Shown here piece after piece: positions 1 through 7,444 of a stretch of 64,000 bases of DNA. The translations under genes and the position numbers were made by a program. Origin of the DNA: JBJHBP01 sp050485685. GTDB lineage: Bacteria > Pseudomonadota > Gammaproteobacteria > Steroidobacterales > Rariloculaceae. A model generated the notes under the pieces. That model saw only the letters and a program-made list of their open reading frames with translations, searched no databases and was not told the origin of the DNA. The stretch spans positions 62,001 to 126,000 of the forward strand of contig JBJHBW010000005.1 of NCBI GenBank assembly GCA_050485685.1, given 5' to 3'. Positions within the stretch are counted from its first letter, which is position 1. Each line of letters opens with the position of its first letter.

Positions 1-1
1 C

Positions 2-178
2 GGACTCGCATCGCCGGTTGCTTTTGCGACCGTCATCGGGCCTCTGGTGGAAGTGCCGGTGCTGATTTCTCTGGTTACCGTGGCGCTGTGGCTGAAACGG
101 CGCTGGTTTTCCCATGGAGACGAGGGTGGGACCTGGAACGGCGCGCCGCCGCGATCGCCACGAACCGGAGGTTCGTAA
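2..178 (+). CDS. ACR3-family arsenite exporter, C-terminal fragment
   Basis: Only the last 58 codons are in the window, read in the frame that starts at base 2 and ends at TAA 176-178. The peptide begins GLASPVAFATVIGPLVEVPV and ends in a short basic, proline- and glycine-rich tail. The run LVEVPVLISLV followed by a tryptophan/arginine-rich border is what the last membrane helix of ACR3 arsenite efflux pumps looks like. These inner-membrane permeases expel arsenite made by arsenate reductase. The stop overlaps the start codon of the next gene by one base (TAATG), so the two are translated together, and that gene is an arsenate reductase, which strengthens the call. The 5' part lies outside the window. 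Confidence 0.75.
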   Translation, partial: GLASPVAFATVIGPLVEVPVLISLVTVALWLKRRWFSHGDEGGTWNGAPPRSPRTGGS

Positions 179-594
179 TGAGCACTGTTCTGTTTCTTTG
201 TGTTGCCAACTCCGCGCGCAGCCAGATGGCAGAGGGTCTGGCCAGACACCTGCTGGGTGACGAGGTTCGCGTGATGAGTGCAGGTTCCAGGCCGGCGACC
301 GTGAACCCGTATGCAGTGGAAGTCATGGCCGAACTGGGTGTGGACCTGAGCAGTCATGCATCAAAATCCGTGGACAGTATTGATACTGAAAGTGTGGATC
401 TGGTTGTCACGTTGTGCGCGGAAGAGGTGTGTCCTGTGTTGCCGGGTCGCGTGAAGCGGCTGCACTGGCCCATCGCCGATCCTGCGACCACGGAACCGCT
501 CCCGCCGGAAACGATGCGGCAGCGATTCCGTGCCGCCCGTGATGAGATTCGCGCCCGCATCGAAACGCTGCGCGATGTTTTCCCGTTATCATGA
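178..594 (+). CDS. arsC: Arsenate reductase, thioredoxin-coupled LMW-phosphatase type
   Basis: 138 residues. The start is ATG 178, which overlaps the preceding exporter stop (TAATG), not the longer in-frame opening upstream. The protein has the low-molecular-weight phosphatase fold signature near its N-terminus, CVANSARSQ at residues 8-16, a CX5R anion loop with the catalytic Cys8. The second conserved region TLCAEEVCP (about 79-87) carries the two further cysteines that relay the disulfide in Staphylococcus-type ArsC enzymes. It reduces arsenate to arsenite in the cytoplasm using thioredoxin, and the product is exported by the ACR3 pump encoded just before it. No arsR is visible; it may lie upstream of the window. 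Confidence 0.88.
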   Translation: MSTVLFLCVANSARSQMAEGLARHLLGDEVRVMSAGSRPATVNPYAVEVMAELGVDLSSHASKSVDSIDTESVDLVVTLCAEEVCPVLPGRVKRLHWPIADPATTEPLPPETMRQRFRAARDEIRARIETLRDVFPLS

Positions 595-597
595 GGC

Positions 598-2199
598 ATG
601 GCTGATACCCGGCGTCTTCCCGCCCGTGACGAGTGCGTCGTCCGGCAGTTGCTGATTCGTCGCGCTGCCGAACATCCCGAGCGCGAATTCATTCTGTTCG
701 AAAACGGCGATGTCTGGACCTTCGCCGATGCGCTGGCCCGGGTCCGGCGCTGCGCCGCGGGACTTCACGCACTGGGTGTGGGGTGGGGCGATTTCGTGCT
801 TTCCTGGCAGGGCAACGGCCCGATGGCCATCACGACGTTTCTGGCGCTGAACTACCTCGGTGCGGTATACGTGCCGATCAATACCGCCTACAAGGGCGCA
901 CTGCTGCAACATGCTCTGGCCCGGGCCGGCGCGAGCCTGATGGTGGCAGACGGTCGACTGCTGAGCCGGCTCGCGAGCGTGGACTGCGGGCCGTTACGCT
1001 CGGTCGTGGTCGTCGGCGATGAACAAAGCGAGCTGCCGGGGCTGGAACTGCTGCCCGCGCAGCGTCTGGACGACGCCGGAGAGGATCCCCCGCTGCATGA
1101 GATAGCGCCGTGGGACACACATATGGTGATTTTTACCTCCGGCACCACGGGACCCTCGAAGGGGGTGCTCGCGTCCTACGTTCACAGCCATACGGCGGCT
1201 CTCGGATTCCGAAACGTGGGTCCGGGTGATCGCAACCTGATGCAGTTGCCGATGTTCCATGTCGGCGGGCCGTATGCCTTGTTGTGGGCGTTGATTCACG
1301 GTGGCTCGACCGTCGTGATCGAGACGTTCAGCGTATCCCGGTTCTGGGAGACAGTACGTCGCTACCGGATCACGACCGTTGGACTGCTGGGTGCGATGGC
1401 GCAGTTTCTGCTCAAGCAGCCGGAGGCGCCCGATGATACGGAGCACCCGCTGCGTTCGGTCATCATTGCGCCGTTCGACGACAACGCGATCGCCTTCGGT
1501 CGGCGCTTCGGTGTGCCCACCTATACCGAGTTCAATATGACTGAACTTTCCGTACCGTTGTGGGCGGGACCGGATCCGACGGTTGCGGGCACCTGTGGAC
1601 GTATTCAGACGGGCGTGGAGCTGAGGCTGGTCGATGAGAACGACATTGAAGTTCCCGAGGATGAGACCGGAGAGCTGATCGTGCGGGCGGATCTGCCGTG
1701 GACCATGAGTCATGGCTACCTGAATGACCCGGCAGCGACGGCGAAGGCCTGGCGCAACGGGTGGTTTCATACCGGCGACCTGATGCGGCGCGATACCGAT
1801 GGCAACTACTTCTTCGTTGACCGTCTGAAGGATGTGCTGCGTCGGCGCGGCGAGAATATCTCATCGTTCGAGGTCGAGAGCGCGATTCTTACGCACCCGA
1901 AGGTACGCGAAGCTGCGGTGGTGCCGGTGCCCGGCCCCGGCTCCGAAGACGAGGTGCTCGCGGTGGTGGTGCCGGTGCCGGGGAGCGAGGTGGACCTCGC
2001 AGAGCTGACGGCATTTCTGGCTGACCGGCTGGCGTACTTCATGGTGCCGCGTTTCGTGCGGGTGCTCGATGCATTGCCAAGAACGCCGACACAGAAGGTG
2101 GAGAAGCACGTGTTGCGCTCGCAGGGCGTGACGGCGGATACCTGGGATCGCGTCGAGGCCGGGATTACGCTGGAACGCGATCGTCTGTCCGCGCGTTGA
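598..2199 (+). CDS. Acyl-CoA ligase, AMP-forming (CaiC-like)
   Basis: 533 residues, starting 3 bases after the arsC stop, so probably translationally coupled to it. It has the AMP-binding superfamily features in order: the phosphate loop FTSGTTGPSKGV (about residues 178-189), the YTEFNMTE adenine region (about 305-312), WFHTGDLMRRD (about 390-400), and the C-terminal hinge LRRRGENISSFEVE followed by the catalytic lysine region PRTPTQKVEK. It activates a carboxylate to an acyl-adenylate and then to the CoA thioester. The overall pattern resembles crotonobetaine/carnitine-CoA ligases (CaiC) and related branched-chain or bile-acid ligases. The gene 70 bases downstream is an alpha-methylacyl-CoA racemase, which points to a methyl-branched acid as substrate. 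That substrate is an inference. Confidence 0.85.
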   Translation: MADTRRLPARDECVVRQLLIRRAAEHPEREFILFENGDVWTFADALARVRRCAAGLHALGVGWGDFVLSWQGNGPMAITTFLALNYLGAVYVPINTAYKGALLQHALARAGASLMVADGRLLSRLASVDCGPLRSVVVVGDEQSELPGLELLPAQRLDDAGEDPPLHEIAPWDTHMVIFTSGTTGPSKGVLASYVHSHTAALGFRNVGPGDRNLMQLPMFHVGGPYALLWALIHGGSTVVIETFSVSRFWETVRRYRITTVGLLGAMAQFLLKQPEAPDDTEHPLRSVIIAPFDDNAIAFGRRFGVPTYTEFNMTELSVPLWAGPDPTVAGTCGRIQTGVELRLVDENDIEVPEDETGELIVRADLPWTMSHGYLNDPAATAKAWRNGWFHTGDLMRRDTDGNYFFVDRLKDVLRRRGENISSFEVESAILTHPKVREAAVVPVPGPGSEDEVLAVVVPVPGSEVDLAELTAFLADRLAYFMVPRFVRVLDALPRTPTQKVEKHVLRSQGVTADTWDRVEAGITLERDRLSAR

Positions 2200-2269
2200 G
2201 GACATTGCATTGAGAGCATCAGGATGTGTATCGGGGCGTTCGGAATGCTGAAGGGAGCTGTGACTGCGA

Positions 2270-3391
2270 ATGACTGATCATCCGGGTCCGCTGAAGGGAT
2301 TGAAGGTGCTGGAATTCGCCGGGCTGGGACCTGCGCCGTTCTGCGGCATGCTGTTCTCGGATCTCGGCGCAGACGTGCTGCGCATAGACCGGGAAGGTGG
2401 ACGGCGTTATGACCGTTTCAGCATCGATACACGGGGGCGTCGTTCCGTGATGCTGAATCTGAAGCAGGCGCGCCACTGCGATATTGCGCTGGCGCTGATG
2501 GAGCGGGCGGATGTCTTGATAGAAGGTTTTCGACCGCGCGTAATGGAGCGTCTGGGTCTGGGGCCCGAAGTCGCGCTGAAGCGCAACCCGCGATTGATTT
2601 ATGGCCGGATGACGGGCTTCGGGCAGCAGGGGCCGCTGGCAAGGCAGCCAGGGCACGACATCAACTATGTGGCGCTGAGTGGTGCGCTGCATGCATTGGG
2701 GGCCAGGGAAAAGCCTGCCGTGCCGCTGAATCTGATCGGTGACTTCGGGGGTGGGGCGCTGTATCTGGCATTCGGAATCCTTGCCGCATTACGCCACGCC
2801 GATCGGACCGGTGAAGGTCAGGTGCTGGATTGCGCCATGGCTGACGGCGTGATCTCGACCATGGCCATGCTGTATGGGGAGTTTCAGGCCGGGCGCTGGC
2901 ACGATGCGCGTGAGAGCAACATCATCGATGGCGGCGCGCATTTCTATAATAACTACGAGTGCGCCGATGGCAGATGGATAGCGATCGGCTCCATTGAGCG
3001 GCCGTTCTATGAGGCACTGTTGCGGAAGCTGGGCGTGGACGACGATACGGAATTCGCAGATCAGATGAACGAGGATAAGTGGCCCGCATTGAAGCATCGC
3101 TTTGCGGCCATATTCAGAACCCGCACGCGCGATGAGTGGTGCGCGCACTTTGCAGGTTCTGAAGTCTGTTTTGCGCCGGTGCTCAGCCTGGGCGAGGCGC
3201 CCGCCCATCCGCACAATGTTGCGCGCGATGCGTTTGTCACCGTGGATGGAGTTCGCCACCCTGCGCCGCTGCCACGCTTTTCACTGACGCCGGCCAGGAT
3301 TCAGCATGGTCCGCGGCAGGCCGGTGCCGATGGCACTACGGCACTGGCTGCCTGGGGTCTGGATGCGGAACTGTTACAGGAGGCCGACTGA
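2270..3391 (+). CDS. Alpha-methylacyl-CoA racemase (CaiB/BaiF family III)
   Basis: 373 residues. The N-terminus LEFAGLGPAPFCGMLFSDLG is the AMACR signature, and GHDINYVALSGAL (residues 129-141) carries the His-Asp pair of the racemase active site. D158 in IGDFGGG and E243 in GSIERPFYE sit where mycobacterial MCR has its other catalytic acids. Family III CoA-transferases proper use an aspartate at a similar place, but the GLGPAPF and GHDINY runs favour racemase. The enzyme inverts the C2 methyl centre of branched acyl-CoAs so that beta-oxidation can proceed. It follows the acyl-CoA ligase on the same strand. A perfect hairpin (ACCCGGA-ctga-TCCGGGT, 3391-3408) begins at the stop codon. Confidence 0.87.
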   Translation: MTDHPGPLKGLKVLEFAGLGPAPFCGMLFSDLGADVLRIDREGGRRYDRFSIDTRGRRSVMLNLKQARHCDIALALMERADVLIEGFRPRVMERLGLGPEVALKRNPRLIYGRMTGFGQQGPLARQPGHDINYVALSGALHALGAREKPAVPLNLIGDFGGGALYLAFGILAALRHADRTGEGQVLDCAMADGVISTMAMLYGEFQAGRWHDARESNIIDGGAHFYNNYECADGRWIAIGSIERPFYEALLRKLGVDDDTEFADQMNEDKWPALKHRFAAIFRTRTRDEWCAHFAGSEVCFAPVLSLGEAPAHPHNVARDAFVTVDGVRHPAPLPRFSLTPARIQHGPRQAGADGTTALAAWGLDAELLQEAD

Positions 3392-3429
3392 CCCGGACTG
3401 ATCCGGGTACAGTCGACCTGGCCTTGCGT

Positions 3430-3466
3430 CAGTAAGCCGGTGTTCGCGCCGGCCTTACTGTTTCTT
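3430..3466. terminator. Bidirectional terminator between racemase and mscL
   Basis: CAGTAAGCCGG (3430-3440) pairs with CCGGCCTTACTG (3449-3460) with one bulged base and an eight-base loop, followed by TTTCTTC on the + strand. It lies between convergent genes. Its right arm includes the mscL stop codon (3455-3457), so the stem probably serves both transcripts. Confidence 0.6.
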
Positions 3467-3859
3467 CAGCAGATCACGAATCTCGGCAAGCAGGACTTCC
3501 TGCGGTGCAGGTGCCGGGGGCGCCGGCGGGGGCGCTTCCTCGGCCTTGCGTTTCATGCGGTTGATACCCTTGACGACGAGAAAGATCACAAAGGCAATGA
3601 TCAGGAAGTCGATCAGTGTCTGCGCGAACTGACCCCAGGCGATGACAACCGCCGGCGTGTCGCCGACCGCTTCCTGCACCGTCAGCGAAAGGTCGGAGAA
3701 ATCCACGCCGCCCAGCAGCACACCGATGGGTGGCATCACCACATCGCCTACGAATGAGGACACTATTCTCCCGAAAGCGGTGCCGATGATGATGCCGACT
3801 GCCATGTCGACGACATTTCCCCGAACGGCAAACTCCCTGAACTCACGAATCATGCTCAT
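3455..3859 (-). CDS. mscL: Large-conductance mechanosensitive channel MscL
   Basis: 134 residues from the ATG at 3859, chosen because GAGGAG lies about 8 bases upstream and because MSMIREFREFAVRGNVVDM is the typical MscL N-terminus. An in-frame opening 16 codons earlier is unlikely to be used. TM1 is VDMAVGIIIGTAFGRIVSSF, with the glycine-rich pore constriction. A periplasmic loop and TM2 (about 75-100) follow, then a charged helix ending LLAEIRDLLKKQ. The proline/alanine-rich stretch PPPAPPAPAP before the last helix is a little longer than usual. It forms a homopentamer in the inner membrane and releases solutes under hypo-osmotic shock. Transcribed alone, convergent with the racemase. Confidence 0.93.
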   Translation of the reverse strand: MSMIREFREFAVRGNVVDMAVGIIIGTAFGRIVSSFVGDVVMPPIGVLLGGVDFSDLSLTVQEAVGDTPAVVIAWGQFAQTLIDFLIIAFVIFLVVKGINRMKRKAEEAPPPAPPAPAPQEVLLAEIRDLLKKQ

Positions 3860-4021
3860 GTTGGCTGCTCCTCGCAGAGGTTTATTGGTATCAGGCTGAT
3901 TCACCATGCGTTATGGCGCAGTTTCAAGGCGCACACAAGAGGCCGCAGCCGGCCTTGAAGTCGTCGGCCCCGGCATTCAGGATAGAGCGTGACCAGACAG
4001 AATGATGGCTGCGGGAGAAGA

Positions 4022-4507
4022 ATGATGAGAATGGCGACGGCAGCAGTGTTCTCCATGACGCTATGGCTTTACGCGGGTCATGAGGTCGCGGCACAGAGCG
4101 CGCTGGATCGTGTGCGCGACCGAGCCGATCGCGTGGCGGAGGCGGCACGTGACGTGGGCCGTGAGGCGGATGCGGTCGAGGAGACCGAGGCACAGGCAGA
4201 ATCCGACCTGCAGCGTGCCCGTCGCGCCGACGAGGAACTGGAATCTGAGGCTGAGTCGGCGGTCGCTTCGTCCGACGAGGCGCGTCGATTGGAGCAGGCG
4301 GAACGCGATGCCCGACGCGCTGAACAGGAGCTGGAGCAGTCGGCCGACGTAGAAGGTCGTGCCCGTTCCGAAGTCCAGCAGTCGGAGGTGGCGACTTCCG
4401 CGCTGGATGCGCGTGAAGATGCCGAGTCGGCAGCGACCGCAGTCGAAGAGGCGGCAGACGACGTGCGCAATACGCGCGACAGGCTGAGGCGCACACTGCG
4501 GCGCTGA
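4022..4507 (+). CDS. Secreted alanine/glutamate-rich coiled-coil protein, function unknown
   Basis: 161 residues from the ATG at 4022, preceded by GGGAGAAG. An upstream GTG at 3989 is possible but has no clear binding site. The first 25 residues form a signal peptide ending near HEVAAQS. The rest is almost pure charged helix built from A, E, R, D and S, with no aromatic residue and no cysteine after the signal peptide, and repeated patterns such as ARRAEQELEQSADVEGRARS. This is what a periplasmic coiled coil looks like. I do not recognise a family. It is divergent from mscL, so a link with envelope stress is possible but unproven. It is followed directly by a hairpin that includes its stop codon. 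Confidence 0.6.
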   Translation: MMRMATAAVFSMTLWLYAGHEVAAQSALDRVRDRADRVAEAARDVGREADAVEETEAQAESDLQRARRADEELESEAESAVASSDEARRLEQAERDARRAEQELEQSADVEGRARSEVQQSEVATSALDAREDAESAATAVEEAADDVRNTRDRLRRTLRR

Positions 4508-4532
4508 TGCAGCGCTCGCGGGCGCTGCATCA
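4505..4532 (+). terminator. Perfect 11-bp hairpin at the gene end
   Basis: TGATGCAGCGC (4505-4515, starting in the stop codon) pairs perfectly with GCGCTGCATCA (4522-4532) across a six-base loop. No T tract follows, so it may be a weak terminator or an RNA-stabilising stem between two convergent genes. Confidence 0.45.
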
Positions 4533-4558
4533 GGCTGGCAGCGCAGTGTTACCGGCGC

Positions 4559-4996
4559 TCAGTTCGCCGTCGGCCAGACAAAGTCGGGTCGCAGACCTTC
4601 ATGGACGGGTCGGCCGTCGTCGGGGCGTGGCGCGCCGGTGCCGGGGTCGAAGAACGCATGATAGGTCGCCGGCAACCTGCCGGGATCAAAACCCATCAGA
4701 TTGGGTACGATGGCGCGGATGCGCCGCTGCTTGTCGTCCAGCATGATAGGCGTGCCGCATTCGCTGCACACGCACAGCTCCAGCGGACCATTCGGGTTCT
4801 GGTCATTGAACGGCTGGCGTTGCATGCCGCTGCGATCATCGACATGCAGGTCGCCATGCTTGAAGAAAACCACGTGCGTGGAATCCTGCCCCGTTACGCG
4901 CCTGCAAACCGAACAGTGGCAGGTGTGATTGTCCACAGGCTCGTTGTCTGCGTATGTATGGACATGATCGCAGCCGCCGGTGTATTTGTGAGCCAT
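4559..4996 (-). CDS. GFA-family protein (glutathione-dependent formaldehyde-activating fold)
   Basis: 145 residues from the ATG at 4996, preceded by GGGGGAAAAG; the reading frame is open 27 codons further but without a good start. The zinc-binding cysteines of the GFA/CENP-V fold are visible: GGCDH at the N-terminus, CHCSVCRR (about residues 26-33) and CVCSECGTP (about 75-83). The family includes S-(hydroxymethyl)glutathione synthase and many members of unknown substrate. Here the first motif is GGCDH, not the usual GGCxCG, so one zinc ligand differs, and I do not assign a reaction. It is followed on the same strand by nothing, and is preceded 46 bases away by a secreted metalloprotease-like gene. 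Confidence 0.72.
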   Translation of the reverse strand: MAHKYTGGCDHVHTYADNEPVDNHTCHCSVCRRVTGQDSTHVVFFKHGDLHVDDRSGMQRQPFNDQNPNGPLELCVCSECGTPIMLDDKQRRIRAIVPNLMGFDPGRLPATYHAFFDPGTGAPRPDDGRPVHEGLRPDFVWPTAN

Positions 4997-5042
4997 GATC
5001 TTTTCCCCCTGATGTTGAAGCGGTCTTGTTGATCTTCTTGCC

Positions 5043-5657
5043 TCATTGCTGACCGGCGAACAGGCCCGGACAGGCACTGCCCAGACCGTTCATGGTCAAC
5101 AGCTCGGACCACAGTCGGGCACGATGTTCAGGCTGCAACGTTCGTGCCCATGTCCAGGCCGATGCATAGTCATAGCGGGCCTGCCATTCGGATTCGGCCT
5201 GCACTCGCTCGGAAGCGAACTCGTTTCCCCACACATCGGCCCACACGAGATCCAGAATCAGAAAGAGAGTGTGGTGTCCGTCCAGGTCCTCGAGCCGCTC
5301 GACCAGCTGCCACAGGTGGCGGTGTCCGAGCTCATGGACCAGAGTGGATTTTTTCATCTCGTAACGGTAACTGGCACGCAGCTGCATGGGGTGTTCCGGG
5401 CCGCCGGAGTGGCTGACGCCGTCGGCGATAATGGCTGCGACGTGAGGTTCGGCGAACGGCAGGCAGGTGCGCCGTTCCAGGGATTCGATGATGCGATCGC
5501 CGTATTCGCGCCAGATGTTCTGATACGTGCTGGCAGCGTAGCCGTGTGCGGCCGAGTAGGGTATGAATTCGACCTGCACGCTGGCGACTGCGGAAAAAGA
5601 CGCAAGGGTCAGAGCTGCAAGCGCAGCCCTGGTGCAAAGGACGCCGACAACACGCAT
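5043..5657 (-). CDS. Secreted HELGH zinc metalloprotease-like protein
   Basis: 204 residues from the ATG at 5657. The reading frame is open far upstream, but that part is antisense to the DUF35 gene, while a signal peptide (MRVVGVLCTRAALAALTLAS, cleavage near residue 26) begins here. Residues 105-116 read TLVHELGHRHLW, an HExxH zinc site (H108, E109, H112). A glutamate-rich helix with ASERVQAESEW further on could supply the third ligand. Such small secreted gluzincin-like proteins occur in many Gram-negatives with no known substrate. Two cysteines (C65 and one near the C-terminus in SACPG) could form a disulfide. The family was not recognised beyond the motif. Confidence 0.6.
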   Translation of the reverse strand: MRVVGVLCTRAALAALTLASFSAVASVQVEFIPYSAAHGYAASTYQNIWREYGDRIIESLERRTCLPFAEPHVAAIIADGVSHSGGPEHPMQLRASYRYEMKKSTLVHELGHRHLWQLVERLEDLDGHHTLFLILDLVWADVWGNEFASERVQAESEWQARYDYASAWTWARTLQPEHRARLWSELLTMNGLGSACPGLFAGQQ

Positions 5658-5848
5658 GGACAACCGTCCCTTTCCCGCCAGGGGTGCATCATCGTCAGTC
5701 AGGGATTGCACCGAGTCAAGTGTCCGCGGCGCATCTTTGTCTGAAGCTGGGAACCGATCGTCATGCTGACCCATCCGATCGTTCGCTTGTGCCGGGGACG
5801 CTCCAGCGGGCTCGACGCGTAATGCCTGACTGCCTTGCACGGTGTCGT

Positions 5849-6238
5849 TCACTCTGGCGTGAATACCGGCACCTTCTGCCCGTTCTCGCTGTCGACAAAC
5901 GTGACGGTGACGCGCTGTCCGATCTGAATCGCGTCGAGGTCGGGCGCTACGACGTTGCTGAGTATGACCGGGCCTTCGTCCAGCTCGATGTAGGCCAGAC
6001 AGTAGGGTTCTTTCGTGCGACGCAGCACGCTGCACGAGAAGATGGTTCCCTTGCCGGATGCTGACTGCCATTGTGTCTCGGTGCTGCCGCACAGTGGGCA
6101 GATCGCGCGCGGATACCAGTGCGGTCTGCTGCAGTCATTGCAGTATCTGAGCATGAATTCGCCGCGATCAGCAGCTTCCCAGAATGCCTGAGTGTCAGCG
6201 CCGGGGGTTGGAGAGGGGAGGATTCTTGAAGTATTCAT
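5849..6238 (-). CDS. DUF35 OB-fold zinc-ribbon protein, thiolase partner
   Basis: 129 residues. A rubredoxin-like zinc ribbon CNDC...CPLC (C33, C36, C47, C50) is followed by an OB-fold with GKGTIFSCSVLRR and the closing VTVTFVD. DUF35 proteins act as small subunits of thiolase-fold enzymes, including HMG-CoA synthesis complexes in archaea and the side-chain retro-aldolases of steroid degraders. The gene starts 24 bases after the thiolase-fold gene stops, on the same strand, so the two very probably form one complex. It is the last gene of the 9561-to-5849 operon. Confidence 0.85.
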   Translation of the reverse strand: MNTSRILPSPTPGADTQAFWEAADRGEFMLRYCNDCSRPHWYPRAICPLCGSTETQWQSASGKGTIFSCSVLRRTKEPYCLAYIELDEGPVILSNVVAPDLDAIQIGQRVTVTFVDSENGQKVPVFTPE

Positions 6239-6262
6239 GGATGTGCCTTCGGCTGCCTGCTG

Positions 6263-7444
6263 CTACTCGCGTTCCAGAATGAGTGTTGCCGCACCATGGC
6301 GACCACCCAGCTGTCCGCCGGTACCGTGAGCGAGTGCCAGATCGCAGTTCGCGACCTGCACCGCAGGGTGGGCTTCCCCGCGCAGTTGCCGCACGGCCTC
6401 GATCACCTTGGTCATGCCGCCGCGATTCGCCGGGTGGTTGTTGCACAGGCCGCCGCCATCGGTGTTGACTGGCAACCGGCCTGTGCCGGAGATCAATCCG
6501 CCATCGGCAACGAAACGACCGCCTTCGCCCGGCGCGCAGAAGCCCAGATTCTCGAGCTGAACCAGCACCGTAATCGTGAAGCTGTCATAGAGAGAGGCGT
6601 ATTTGATGTCCGCCGGTGTTACGCCTGCCTGATCGAAAGCAAGCGGCCCGGAGCGCACGGCACCTGACGACAGCAGGTCGAAGTAGCCGCCGTTCAGGTG
6701 GCGCACGTGGTAACCCGCGCCTATCGGTGTGACCAGAGGGCGGTTCAGGCTCTTTGCGACATCCGGGTGGACAACCACCAGCGCGCCACCGCCGTCCGAG
6801 ACGATGCAGCAGTCCAGCCGGCGCAGCGGGTCGGAAATCATCGGCGAGTTGAGTACATCCTCCACGGTCACCACCTTGGGCAACATGGCATGGGGGTTGT
6901 GCTGCGCGTGATGACTGGCGGCGACCTTGATCCAGGCCAGCTGTTCCGACGTGGTGCCGTACTGGTGCATGTGGCGGGCCGCGCACATGCCATACATGTT
7001 GGTCACCAGGGGCGCGTAGGGCGCCTCGAATTCGAACTCGGCCGTGTCGTACACCTTCGTATGCATGGTGTCGGGGCGTGAGCGGTCAGCTCGCGGACGG
7101 CCCGCCAGGGTGATCAGTGCGACCGTGCAGCGTCCGTCCGCGATGGCGCGGGTGGCGTGCTCCACATGATTGATGTACGCCGATCCCCAGCTCTCCGTGC
7201 TGTCCAGGTGGGTCAGGTTCAGACCCAGATACTCGACGATGGAAAACGGGCCGGTGCCGGGTGCCGTCCAGCCCGGTATGTCTCCGGCGCAGAAGTAGCC
7301 GTCTACGTCGGCGATGGAAAGTCCGGCGTCATCCAGGGCGCCTTTGGCGACCTCGGCATGCAACTGTGCGACGGATTTGTCGCCCGCGTCCCGCAGCGGA
7401 TGCTCAAAGGCACCGACAATGTAAGCCTTGCCCTTGAGACTCAT
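6263..7444 (-). CDS. Thiolase-fold protein (SCP2-thiolase/Ltp2-like), catalytic cysteine missing
   Basis: 393 residues from the ATG at 7444, which overlaps the stop of the upstream gene (ATGA). The protein has the thiolase halves: an N-terminal domain with DAGLSIADVDGYFCAGD, a central SDGGGALVVVHPDVA, and a C-terminal domain with YDSFTITVLVQLENLGFC and GTGGQLGGRHGAATLILERE. Where classical thiolases have the nucleophilic cysteine (xCASG) this protein reads DSTESWGSAY, and the C-terminal cysteine loop reads HGTGGQLGGRHG. It is therefore unlikely to be a normal thiolase. Cys-less relatives paired with DUF35 proteins, such as Ltp2-ChsH2, act as retro-aldolases on hydroxyacyl-CoA side chains. An aldolase role here is an inference from that pairing and from the FadB-like gene upstream. 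Confidence 0.8.
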   Translation of the reverse strand: MSLKGKAYIVGAFEHPLRDAGDKSVAQLHAEVAKGALDDAGLSIADVDGYFCAGDIPGWTAPGTGPFSIVEYLGLNLTHLDSTESWGSAYINHVEHATRAIADGRCTVALITLAGRPRADRSRPDTMHTKVYDTAEFEFEAPYAPLVTNMYGMCAARHMHQYGTTSEQLAWIKVAASHHAQHNPHAMLPKVVTVEDVLNSPMISDPLRRLDCCIVSDGGGALVVVHPDVAKSLNRPLVTPIGAGYHVRHLNGGYFDLLSSGAVRSGPLAFDQAGVTPADIKYASLYDSFTITVLVQLENLGFCAPGEGGRFVADGGLISGTGRLPVNTDGGGLCNNHPANRGGMTKVIEAVRQLRGEAHPAVQVANCDLALAHGTGGQLGGRHGAATLILERE

